Shown here: positions 31,043 through 41,173 of the stretch, in pieces
Layout of the letters: every line of letters starts with the position of its first letter
Numbering within the stretch: the first letter of the stretch is position 1
Origin: Geosiphon pyriformis
Lineage: Eukaryota > Glomeromycota > Glomeromycetes > Archaeosporales > Geosiphonaceae
Assembly: GCA_016748015.1 (NCBI GenBank)
Contig: JAAOMT010000120.1
Span: 25,881-67,053 of the forward strand
DNA length: 41,173 nucleotides
Direction: 5' to 3'
Notes under the pieces: generated by a model
The model's input: the letters and a program-made list of their open reading frames with translations, nothing else
Told to the model about the DNA's origin: nothing
Databases searched by the model: none
Made by a program: the position numbers and the translations under genes

Positions 31043-31645
31043 AATCAAACCTGAGATAACCCATACCCTTGGTGGATACAAATTGCTATGAGTTATTACA
31101 GATTATGGGTTTTTTCAGGTTTAAGTATATATAGTATACATATAATAAAATAGATATAATATTATTAAAAAATAAATTTATTTGCATATTCTTATAAGAA
31201 TTTTTAAATAGCTCATGCAATATTAAAGAAATTTGTAAGAGTTATTTGTTTTTGTTCATTTTGTATTTTCTTATGAAGTATACGTTTAACATGAGCAAGC
31301 TTACTAACTGCATTATAAAATTTCTTTCTATTTTCAAGCTCTATAAACTGTTCAAGATTGTAATAGCAGTTAGTATATCCTTAACACTCATTACTTTCTG
31401 TACCTCTTGTTTTTTATCAGAGCTATCATGCTTTGTTTCACGATTTGTTATAATATAATTTGCAATCTCATTATGATTCAGATGTTCCAAAATAATTATA
31501 TCATTTTCCTCAGATAGATTTACCAACTTTTCAATTGATAAGTATGTAAAATTTGGCTGTATACAATTGAACTCTTTGTAGCAATCCTTAATTTTTTCTA
31601 ATACTATCTCTTAATTATAATTAGCTATTATTTCCAAGTTTGCAG
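31043..31645 (-). mobile_element. 3' end of a Tigger/pogo-like element with transposase C-terminus
   Basis: The minus-strand reading runs through EIVLEKIKDCYKEFNCIQPN, then ENDIIILEHLNHNEIANYII, KVMSVKDILTAITILNS, a frameshift near 31345, and FIELENRKKFYNAVSKLAHV to a terminal QITLTNFFNIA and stop at 31213. A C-terminus of short helices ending in a T-x-T/L-x-x-FF motif is typical of fungal pogo/Tigger (CENP-B-related) transposases. Downstream, 31043-31125 has AACCTGAGATAACCCATA and, inverted, TATGGGTTTTTTCAGGTT, the nested palindrome seen at Tigger ends. The catalytic core is missing; the left arm of the next inverted repeat starts at about 31662. Confidence 0.7.
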
Positions 31646-31661
31646 GTTCATTCTTTTGGAG

Positions 31662-32695
31662 TAGCATAAATAATGATAACGAAAAACTGAAAACAGATTG
31701 CCAAGTAAAATATTAGACGTATCATTCGAAAAAAGCTATATTTTTCAAATTTGGCTAAATAATTTTGTCAAAGCCGTGGATTTGGGTTAAATACTCTCTT
31801 TATCTTTTTTTGTTATTTAGCTAGTTTTTTTGCGAAACATATTATAAAATGAGATTTTTATTAGTCTATATAAAAAAACTTTTATATTATGTTTAAGGGT
31901 CAGAATTGCAAATGGTGATTAATGTCATTTTCATTTGATGGATAGATTTACATCATTTCGGATGGGTTTATTTAATGTTGCCAGATGGTCTTCACATCAT
32001 TCTGGAAGGGTTACGTCATACTGGATGAAAAAAAAACATAGTTTTACATCATTTCGGATGGAAGATTTACATCATATCAGATGGGTAGATTTACATCTTA
32101 TCAGATGGGTTAATTAGCGTCATCTTCCATTGACGGATAGTTTTTTGTCTTCCCGGACAGATAATCTATATATGATTTGCCCCACACAGGGTTTGAACCC
32201 TGGGTGGGAGGGTTTAATTGAATATTTGAGTGCCGCGCTTTCCTTCCTAGGACAATTTGCCTTAATTAATTTTTATGTCAAAAACCTTCCCTATAACCTG
32301 AAACTTTGAGTATTACTGGTTAGGACCAATAAGATTGGAATGTCAAAAAATGAATAATCTTTCTAATATATTTTAGAAAATAACATAGCTTTGAGCGTGT
32401 TTATATTTTGTGTTTATCTAAAATGACCTTTTAAACATAAATTTTATACAGTGAAAATATATTAAATACTCAATTTGTAGGAAATATTTAGAAGTTCAGA
32501 AAATTTCAAAACATTAATTTGTGAAAGAATTTATTTTCGTTTCCATCATTCACTTTAAGATTTTTAATTCAGAAAAAAAATTTTAAATTAAATTTTATAG
32601 CTCATCCTCAATTACTCGTTTCACAATTTTTATAATTTGTTGCTTAATTCTTTAATACAAAGTTCTCTGAGATTTGGGATTTTGGATTTGGGATT
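31662..32695 (-). repeat. Inverted arm enclosing a pseudogene, left (contains repeat copy 2)
   Basis: Reverse-complement partner of 35367-36340. The shared region includes repeat copy 2 (31737-32635), an outer flank (AGTAGCATAAATAATGATAA, from 31664) and an inner flank (CAAAGTTCTCTGAGATTTGG, about 32659-32678). About 100 bp near 32435-32545 is present here but absent from copies 1 and 3. Because the flanks are also shared, this is an inverted duplication of a repeat plus its surroundings, or the long terminal inverted repeats of a composite element. Confidence 0.85.
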
Positions 32696-32711
32696 GATCC
32701 AAGTAAACGTT

Positions 32712-35173
32712 TACCCCATTTTGGCTGCCTGTATATAGTATTGACTAGTCATGAGAAAATTCGGTACTGTCCCAATTCCTGTTCATATGCCATCCCGAAA
32801 AAAACTTGTCCCAATAGATGTCCACGGTTAGCAATCCTTTGATAGGGCATTAGAGACCATAGTAGTGCCTGACCCCATAGTATAAGCAACAGCTAAATAT
32901 ACCTCTGCTAATATAGCTCTTTCATTGGCACCTAATGTATAAGCTTTAAAAGTCTCTGCTAAATTGACACTGGTGCCAATTCTATACACATAGAAAAGAC
33001 AAAAAAAGTATATTGGGGAGGATTTTTGATATTAGCTTTCAAAATGTTAAAAATGGATTCTGGAGCAACATAATTTGCTCTTAGATAATCCGTAATATTT
33101 TGACTCATTTGTCGATCAGGGAGGATGGTATTTACAGTTTTGTTTGCAATTTCAAAATAATAATTAATTAACGTCTTCTCTCTTGAATTATTGATATAAG
33201 GTTCAGTGGTGTTTGGAAAGCTATAAATATTAGTTTAATAGTTTGGTGCAGAGTTGTTTGAGGGATAATTATTTGTGGAATGATTTGGCATAGAGGTGTA
33301 TGAGAGGCCGTAGCTATTTGTGGAATGAATTGGTAGAGAGTTGTTTAGAAGAGGATAACTATTTGTGGAATAAATTGGTGCAGAAGTGTTTGGGAGGCCA
33401 TGACTAGTTATGGAGTGAATTGGTGCAAAGTTATTGGAAGAGAGATTGGTCGACAAATCAATTGGTGCAAAAGTGTTTGAAGAGGAGGAATAAATTGGTG
33501 CAGAGGTGTTTGGAGGGGGATGACTGATTGTAGAGTGAATTGATGCAAAGTTGTTGGAAGAGGGATTGGTCAACAAATCAATTGGTGCAAAAGTGTTTGA
33601 AGAGTAGAAGTAAATTGGTACAGAGGTGTTGGAGGGAGATTATTAGTCGTCGAATGAGTTGGTGGCGATGTGTTTGACAATGGATAAATATTAGTTGAAT
33701 GGTTTGGTGCAAGGGGATGACTAGTCATTAAATTAATTGGTGGATGGTTTAGCAATGGATAATTATTAGTTGAATGGTTTGGTGCAGAGGTGTTTGAAGA
33801 GGGATAACTAGTCTGGGAATGAATTGGTACAGAAGTGTTTGGAGGGGGATGAGTAATCTTTGAATGAATTGGTGCAGAGGGGTTTGGAGAGGGATAATTA
33901 TTAGTTGTATGGTCTAATGTAGAGTTATTTGAAGGGGGATTACTCGCTGCATGAGTCGATTCAGAGGTTTTTGGGAAATGATAATTATTTGTGAAATGAA
34001 TTGGTCTAGAGTTATTGGGAGAAGGATAACTATTAGTGTGATGAGTTGGTGCACAGGTGTTTGAAGAGGGATAACTATTTGGGGAATGAATTGGTGCCGA
34101 TGGGTTTGGAGAGGGATAATTATTGGTTGAATGGTCTGATGCAGAGTTATTTGAAAGGGGATTATTCGTTGCATGAATCAATTCAGAGGTGTTTGGCAAA
34201 GGATCAATATCAGTGGGATGAATTGGTATAGAGTTATTGGGAGAAGTATAACTGTTAGTGGGATGAGTGCAGAGGTGTTTGAAGACAGACAACTTATCGT
34301 GGGATCAATTGGTGCAGAATTATTTAGAGAAGGGTAGCTAGTGGTGGGATAAATTGGCTCAGTAATGCTAGAACTATTGTTGTTAGTGGTGGAATGAATT
34401 GGGTCAATAGTACTAAAACTATTACTATTATTGTTGTTGTTGCTATTGTTTTTGTTATAATTATTGTTAATATGCAAAGAAGAAAAATTTAAAGAAAAAT
34501 TTAAAGAAAAATTTAACTCCATCATTTTATCAGTTGTGCTCGTGGGAGTTTCCGTCCATTTAATTTTTAAAAGCTTTTGCGATAATTCTTCAATATCTGG
34601 ATACTTGGTTGGTTCGCCATTTCACATTCTGTATAGAGTTTTATATATTTCTCTGGTGTCCCGGGAATTGATGTTTCTCATTTACCATGAGCAATTTGAA
34701 CTTTAAAATAATAGAAAATTAAGAAAGCATCTAATAAGTAAATTTTTAGGAAAATAACATCATAAGAGAAAATTTTTACTCTCGACATTCCAATTTTAAT
34801 CATTAAACGGCGGACGGCCACTGGTTAATTCTCAATAAATAACGCTAATACTATGTATATATCAGATTTTTGATCACGATCATAATTTTGTTTCAAAAAA
34901 CATTGTGGCTCTATGTATGATAGATGACCACAAACTACAGAAAAGCAATTTTATTCTTTTTGATATCTTTGAATAGGCCAAAGTCACCAATCTTTATAGT
35001 GTCTCTATAAACGAGAATATTTAGGGAGTTCTGAGGTATTTTATAATTAGAAATTTTAGAAAATGATAAAACTTTTTTGATAATTAGCCAAATATAAATT
35101 TACTTACCAAGTCTCGATGAATAATATTTTCACTATGCAAACATGCAAATCCATTTGTGATATCTTGGGCAAA
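32712..35173 (-). pseudogene. Kinase - S/T/N-rich linker - Sel1 repeat pseudogene
   Basis: Minus strand, 5' to 3'. Exon 35173-35108 encodes DITNGFACLHSENIIHRDL, the catalytic loop of a protein kinase. After an intron, the exon from 35030 encodes NILVYRDTIKIGDFGLFK (DFG). Then come TAG and a frameshift into GHLSYIEPQCF, SDIY, HGK*ETSIPGTPEKY (CGA changed to TGA) and YPDIEELSQKLLKIKW, the kinase end. A linker (34525-33235) of about 15-residue units such as SAPIHSPNSYPSSNT follows, broken by frameshifts. Then, in several frames, Sel1-like pieces: TFKAYTLGANERAILAEVYL, GQVFFGMAYEQ, GIGTVPNF and YYIQAAKMG. The kinase N-lobe is missing. Kinase-Sel1 fusions are known in glomeromycete gene families; this copy is dead and lies between inverted arms. 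Confidence 0.85.
33238..34500 (-). repeat. ~45-bp tandem repeat in the kinase-Sel1 linker
   Basis: On the minus strand the units encode about 15 residues (S-A-P-I-H-S-T-N-S-Y-P-x-x-N-T with variation). At least twenty units can be followed, with changes of frame near 33573 and 34230. The 5' edge runs into Asn-rich (AAC/AAT)n coding near 34430-34460. Confidence 0.85.
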
Positions 35174-35366
35174 CTAAAATGTATTAATAATTGTCTAAAA
35201 AGTCCCTAATCGGGGACTGTTTAGTATAATTTGTAAATTATAAATTGGTGATAAGTTAGAGATGATAATCATACAATGTGGGAGGTTTGTTTACTAAATT
35301 AGCGAGATTAAGACCAACCTTGCAGTCATTGAATATATTTTGATAATAGGGCCAAAAATTTACTCG

Positions 35367-36340
35367 TATCAATCCTAAATCCCAAATCTCAGAGAACTTT
35401 GTATTAAAAAATTAAGCAACAAATTATAAAAATTGTGAAACGAGTAATTGAGGATGAGCTATAAAAATCAAGTTAAATTTTTTTCTGAATTAAAAATTTT
35501 AAATAATACTGAAAGTGAATGATCTAAAAAGTCATTTTAGATAAACACAAAATATAAACACGCTCAAAGCTATGTTATTTTCTAAAATATATTAGAAAGA
35601 TTATTCATTTTTTGATATTCCTTCTTTCTGTTTTAAGTTTTAATTAGAAGCAAGATCTTATTGGTCCTAACCAGTAATACTCAAAATTTCAGGTTATAGG
35701 GAAGGTTTTTGACATAAAAATTAGTTAAGGCAAATTGTCTTAGGAAGGAAAGCGCGGCACTCAAATATTCAATTAAACCCTCCCACCCAGGGTTCAAACC
35801 CTGTGTGGGGCAAATCATATATCGATTATCTGTCCGGGAAGACATAAAACTATCCGTCGATGGAAGATGACGTTAATTAACCCATCCGATAAGATGTAAA
35901 TCTACCCATCTGATATGATGTAAATCTTCCATCCGAAATGATGTAAAACTATGTTTTTTTTTTATCCAGTATGACGTAACCCTTCCGGAACGATGTGAAA
36001 ACTAACCGGCGACATTAAATAAACCCATCCGAAGTGATGTAAATCTATCTGTCAAAGGAAAATGACATTAATCACCATTTGCAATGATGATAATAATTAT
36101 GACCCCTAAACATAATATAAAAGTATTTTTTTATGGCCTAGTGAAAATAATATGTTTTGCAAATAAACTAGCTAAAGAATAAAAAAAGATAAAGAGGGTA
36201 TTTAACCCAAATCCACGGCTTTGACAAAATTATTTAGCCAAATTTGAAAAATATAGCTTTTTTCGAACTATACGTCTAATATTTTCCTTGGCAATCTGTT
36301 TTCAGTTTTTCGTTATCATTATTTATGCTACTCCAAAATA
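35367..36340 (+). repeat. Inverted arm enclosing a pseudogene, right (contains repeat copy 3)
   Basis: Partner of the left arm. It holds the inner flank (CCCAAATCTCAGAGAACTTT, about 35381-35400), repeat copy 3 (35431-36262) and the outer flank ending TTTATGCTACTCC (about 36322-36334). Beyond the outer ends a few short words may still match (ACCTGCAAA on both sides), so the outer edge is approximate. Confidence 0.85.
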
Positions 36341-39300
36341 AAATATGAGTTATCCAAATAGCTACCAATAAACTCATCACAATCCATCCTGGTGAGTAGA
36401 CCTGCAAATACGGAAGCAGCAAATTCCGAAAAAATACCTCCAAGAGTAGTTTTATAGGATGTTAATATAAGAGAAAATTCTTTCGTCTTTTCATAATGGA
36501 TATTTTCAATATTAAAAAACTGAAGTGCTCTCTCTCATTATTTATATCTTATTAGCAAATAATTAAATTCTTTTAATAAAAAACTAAGTAATATCTGAGA
36601 TAACATTTCTTTTATAAGTGACTATTTTTTAGAATGAAAACTAGTAATCGTTTGACAATAAATTTTTTGATTGAAAATGCTTTTCTTTTTAAGAAATAAT
36701 AGAAATAGTTTATTATAATTAACGATTATTTATTTATCCATTTAATTAATAGTTATAAAATAATTTTCAGCTGCGATGTATTTGATTCTATTTGATTCAT
36801 TGAAAATCAGCAATTCACTCAAAACACAAAAAAAAAAATTATTAGGAATAAGCTAGTAAAATTCTCTTAAATATTTTGAATAAACTGACTTATTTTCAAA
36901 GAAATTAATGAAAGTTATTGCTTTAAAAAAAGCCATCTTAAGTAGTGATATAACAAAAAGACTATAAACTAAAACTCATGTAAATTTAAATTGTTTCTAA
37001 ATATTTATAATTTGAATGATTAATTTATATCTTAATATATATATTTAAATGATTTAATTATTTGTATAGAGTCTCTTTACAATAATATCGACAATTTTTA
37101 GCATAGCTTTTATTATTAAGATAAAAATTAATTTCATCAAAAAATTTATGGTTAATGCAAGTTTTTTTAATATTGCTTTGATATTAATAGCAAAAAATTA
37201 AATATTCATTACCAAGTTGCATATAATATAATTAAAATTAAAATAATTCTACTTGATTCAATTTTCTTTTTAAAAATTAGTTGATTGGGTCCAAAAAATA
37301 AATATACAATGAATAAATAACCATTAAATTGCAAAAATCTAATATTTTTACTTAGATATTTATGAATTATACTCGAGTAGAACATAATTACCAATTTTTT
37401 AAAACTAAAAACATTGATAACTTATTTAATATTTACCATTTTAATTAATAAAATTGTCTTGTAAGCTTTAACGAGCTTTCATAATTTATGTAAAAACATT
37501 TGAACAATACATTTAAATAAAAAATTTAATATAAATATAATAATATAAAATCATTTAAAAAAAATTGGCTTTGTTAAATTACAATTATTTTTAACTATAA
37601 TTTATAAAAATAACAAATACACAATAATTAATACTATTTCATATATATGATTAAAAATTAACAGTTGGATTTATGATTTATTAATAATTTACATAAGAAG
37701 AAAATTTATATAAATACCAAGAGGTTAATTGTTACGAGGAAATATTTGATCAGAGAAATTCCAAACTGTTTCAGAACATTTGTGAATCGGCTTTGGGAAT
37801 ACAGACAAGGCCTGAGTTTTGGCCAACCAGTTATGCCACTTTTAACAAGAGAATCAGTCTGCTGGGATATATGCTGCAAAATTTTAGCAGCTTGTATGTA
37901 ATGTTAATTGAGAAAAGAAAGCATTAATTAATTAATTAATTAATTCTGTTTTAAGTTGTGTAATAATGTTCAAGACCTGTTGCTAATCTTGTTGAATGCC
38001 GATACATTAAATAAAGCTATTGGAAATACAATTTGTTGTAATAATTGACTCCTTGAACATCATAAGGAATGAAGTTTTCGAAATTATGCTGGTAATTCTG
38101 TATCTGTTTAACCCTCTGTAGATAGTTGGCTGTCAGTTTTATTTTGAGATAATTCAATACAAATTGATATAGCTTGTTACAAACCACTTAAAAAGCGAAA
38201 AAAATTCGTTGGTGGAGTAATAATTTCTCTTTATATTGTAAAAGATCTGGCCATATTGCTCATTAATGTTCTATGCAACCAGTTAATAAAATTTTAACAG
38301 CTTTGCCAAAAATTGATTAGGTTTAAATGCAGTAATGACTATACATTTGTATATTCTAACTTCTGTAACTAGTATTTAAAGTTCTGTTAGTACAGTAATT
38401 TTAATTTATTATTACTTCAGAGCAAGTTTTTGTTTTAGTTTTAAAATCCAACATTTATTAACAGTTTGATGTTAGATTTCTAGTTATGTTTTTAGTTTAG
38501 TTATACTATTAGATTTAGACCATCAAGCTTAGTCTTAATATAATTACAGATCACTAATTAATTCAAATGTTTTTTCTTGTTTTATTGATTAGAATTTGCA
38601 GTTTAACATAATATTTTGTTCATTTAAAAACAACACTCTATATTATTAGAAATTATTAATAAATGTTTTATTATTTTAATAAATATTAATTAAAATATCC
38701 AGTAGTTAATTTTTGTTATTACTGAACATCAAAAAATTATTTTTAATGTTATTAAGAGTCTATATTATACTTTTATTTTGAAATTATCTTGGTTACAGCT
38801 GCATAATTTATTGATTAAATAAAAAACACATATTATTAAATTTTCAATATATTTAAAATATCAATAGCTGTTAATCAAAAAATTCTAAAAAAACTTTATT
38901 AGTTAAAGCTATATTCAATATATTAGTAAAAAAGCATAATTCGGAACTTGCTAATTATTTTAAGTTTTTAATAAATGTCTCAATACTTTTTTTTAAGAAG
39001 AAAAATGGCATTTTTAGATTTTTATGAATTACCAGATTTTAATTAAATTATATTTAAAAATCTATATTTATTACTCTTAATTTTGAATTTATTGGATCAG
39101 TTATATTTTGTTTGTGTATTTACAAAGATTGATCTTTGAAATATTTACAACTTGATATAAATACATAAAAAAAATGAATAAAAATAACTTTTTAAATGCA
39201 TATAACTATTTCAAGTATTTAGTTATGCTTTTTAAATTAACAAATGCTTCTGCTGTGTTTTAATATTTAATAAATAATATTTTTAAAAATTCTTTAGATT

Positions 39301-39344
39301 AAATTTTATTTATTCTAAAAACCAAAAAGAGCATAAAATATATA
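36341..39344. other. AT-rich stretch, no confident gene
   Basis: Mostly very AT-rich. One less biased part, about 37725-37930, reads on the plus strand YEEIFDQRNSKLFQNICESA and continues for about 65 codons to TAA; on either side the frame is closed. It may be a coding relic, but I recognise no domain. A (TTAA)n tract lies at about 37924-37947. Confidence 0.5.
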
Positions 39345-39346
39345 TA

Positions 39347-40702
39347 CAAAGGGATATAAAAAGTATTAAACACTTAATATAATATATAAAAAAGGCTATA
39401 TATTGTAATACCATTACCAATTTAAGCCATAATTTTTTTTATAATTTCTTATAATTATAATCTACATCTCAACATAAATCGCGTCCTTGTAAAACACAAC
39501 AGTAGATCATACGCGTATATATAAAATATCAAACATTCTTGTCATGAAAAAATTTACCACATTAAATGTGTCTTGGAAAAGAACTTTCTGAATACCAAAA
39601 AGGAGGGATTATTTCAGCAAAAAAATTAGGACATACAAACAGTGAGATTTCCACGACTATTGAATGTTCACGTTCTTCTATAATACATGTATGAAGTCAT
39701 ACGAGCTAAAAAAACTTCCTAAAAAACGAACAGACTGACCACAAATTTTTGACAAATGTGCACGTGAGCAACTCAAATATTCAATAATGGAGAATAAAAA
39801 AACCCACCACCAAACTCTTTATCAAATATGATTAAATTATATTAAAGATATCAACAAATCTATTTCTATACAAACTATTTGAAATGGATTAGCTTAAGAA
39901 GGACTTCACTCGTGCATTCCTCGTCTCAAGCCATTAATTTCCAAATCAAATAAAGAAAAACGTTTAAAATGGGCTCGTACTTATGAAAATTGGACAGTAG
40001 AAGATTTTAAACGAGTTGTTTGGTCAGATAAATCTACATAAACACAATTAAGAACTAAAGGATTTGGACGTGTATGGCGTAAACCTTCCGAAGAGTTTCA
40101 TAAGGATTGTATTGCAGCCATAGTTAGAAAAAGCTTTGGTCGCATGTTTTGGGAAAGTTTTTTATGGGTTGGTTTGAATTCTTTAGTTCCTTTGATTGGT
40201 TATATTACTGGAGTTATACACTGGGAAACCTTGGCTAATTATGCAATTCCTATGGTAAAATTTTATGCAAAAAAAACTAAAAAAAGGTTTTTTTTTTAGG
40301 AAGACAATGCACCAATCCACACATCAAAAGTTGCGCGTTCTTTTCTTACCTCTTCAAATGTTGAATTACTTCCTTGGCCAGCACAAAGTCTTGATATTAC
40401 TCCAATTGAAAATCTTTGGTCATATATTGAAGTTAAAATTCATCAACATAATTCACAACCCTCAAATATTGTACAATTGGAACAGTGGGTTAAGGAAGAA
40501 TGGGATGCAATACCTGTAAAATACTATCGTAATTTGATCAGGTCTATGCCATGTCAAATTCAAGCTATTCTTGAAGCAAATGGGGGGTCAAACAAAATAC
40601 TAACATGTATTTTAATATAATAATAAAAAATTAACGATTCATAAGTTAGTTCTTTTATATAACATATTATAAAAAGTGTCCAATATTTTTTATACTCCTC
40701 TG
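39347..40702 (+). mobile_element. Nearly full-length, inactive Tc1/mariner-like element
   Basis: The ends CAAAGGGATATAAAAAGTAT and, inverted, CAGAGGAGTATAAAAAATAT form terminal repeats of about 50 bp; TA flanks each end (39345-39346 and 40703-40704), the expected target duplication. Length is 1356 bp, typical for Tc1. It is inserted in AT-rich DNA. The transposase inside is broken. Confidence 0.88.
39570..40620 (+). pseudogene. Tc1-like transposase pseudogene
   Basis: The plus-strand N-terminal part (39570-39960) shows helix-turn-helix-like words (GGIISAKKLGHTNSEIS, CIPRLKPLIS) in shifting frames with stops. The catalytic part is better kept: RLKWARTYENW, VVWSDKST (first Asp), TAA at 40039-40041, GFGRVWRKPSEE, FGRMFWESFLW, then a GT-AG intron at 40255-40299, EDNAPIHTSK (second Asp) and DITPIENLWSYIE (third catalytic position region). 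It ends with TAA at 40618-40620. The region after the TAA at 40041 is open apart from the intron, so that stop may be recent, while the N-terminal half is old decay. Confidence 0.88.
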
Positions 40703-40849
40703 TATCTTATTGTTTTTTATTTGCATATATTTTTTATTCAGAAAACCAATTATAAAATATATGATAAAAAGCATATGGCAATTATTGCGGCTTTTAAGCA
40801 ATAATAATATTACTTTATTAGTACTAATATTTAGTAATTGTTCTTTATA

Positions 40850-41173
40850 ATTACAAAAATCTCCAATATTTTATAATAATACAAACACTAGATTAAAAAC
40901 AAGTCTAGTGGTCAATTTTTTTGGCAAATTTTAATTTCAAAATTTTTTATTATTCCAGAACAAAATAAATACTTTTTTACATTATTTGAAGAAAAAGTAA
41001 TGAAATTTATGTTTAACAAAAAACTCTGTTATTCACAGCTAAAAAATAGGAAATTACTGCTTTTTTTTCCTTTTGTATTGATTTAAAGCTTTTAAAAGCA
41101 ATTAAATAAGCTACAAGTATTAACAATTTTGCCAAGAAAATTATTAATAATATTTTGAATTCTATTTTATCTA
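40850..41173 (-). repeat. AT-rich inverted repeat, right copy
   Basis: Reverse complement of 30705-31042, continuing to the window edge. It gives a version of the repeat without the Tigger end. The pair is about 10 kb apart in opposite orientation. Confidence 0.88.

Noticed and set aside
31935-32117. 60-codon plus frame
   Set aside because: It is made by the ~26-bp minisatellite of repeat copy 2.
33238-34500. A CRISPR array
   Set aside because: The repeats are adjacent coding units of ~45 bp without unique spacers, in a eukaryotic setting.
34046-34706. Plus-strand frames of 61 and 80 codons
   Set aside because: They are antisense to the kinase linker and kinase C-terminus, which have clear motifs on the minus strand.

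Overview
The window looks like nuclear DNA of an arbuscular mycorrhizal fungus, most probably Rhizophagus or a close relative (inference). The reasons are the very AT-rich base composition, short GT-AG introns, standard stop codons, HSPA12-like Hsp70 paralogs in tandem, kinase-plus-Sel1 gene remains, a kelch-repeat membrane protein, and heavy decay of Tc1/mariner, Tigger and hAT elements. There are no prokaryotic or organellar signals.

Layout. Positions 1-5812 form a large foldback structure: two arms of about 1.6-2 kb in opposite orientation, each carrying ~335-bp tandem units and a purine/pyrimidine satellite, around a very AT-rich 2.2-kb core. A truncated Tc1 relic (5960-6661) and AT-rich gene-free DNA follow. 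The intact genes lie in the middle: a six-exon kelch-repeat type I membrane protein (11372-13199, minus), a small secreted protein with a 9-residue repeat (14897-15274, minus), and two tandem 11-exon genes for HSPA12-like Hsp70 ATPases (17601-20473 and 21359-24369, plus). I rebuilt exon structures by hand from splice sites and reading frame; all four genes close as whole codons (472, 125, 686 and 708 residues).

From 24.9 kb to the end the window is mostly mobile-element debris: a Tc1 relic (24979-25912), a hAT relic (about 26186-27180), the last exon of a broken gene (28845-29130), three copies of an ~830-900-bp repeat, a Tigger/pogo 3' end (31043-31645), a kinase-linker-Sel1 pseudogene enclosed by two inverted copies of that repeat (31662-36340), and a nearly full-length dead Tc1 element (39347-40702). 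A second inverted pair (30705-31042 and 40850-41173) brackets the right-hand 10 kb.

The strongest observations concern the Hsp70 pair. Both proteins begin with an M-G-x-C-x-S-K acylation signal not expected of a cytosolic chaperone. Both genes carry an 18-nt exon holding the first phosphate loop and a 4-nt exon. Skipping the first would give an in-frame protein without the phosphate loop; skipping the second would meet a stop within two codons. The same exon plan in two diverged paralogs argues that it is real and old. The second theme is a host kinase-Sel1 gene fragment trapped between inverted repeats and decaying partly by changes that look like CpG loss.
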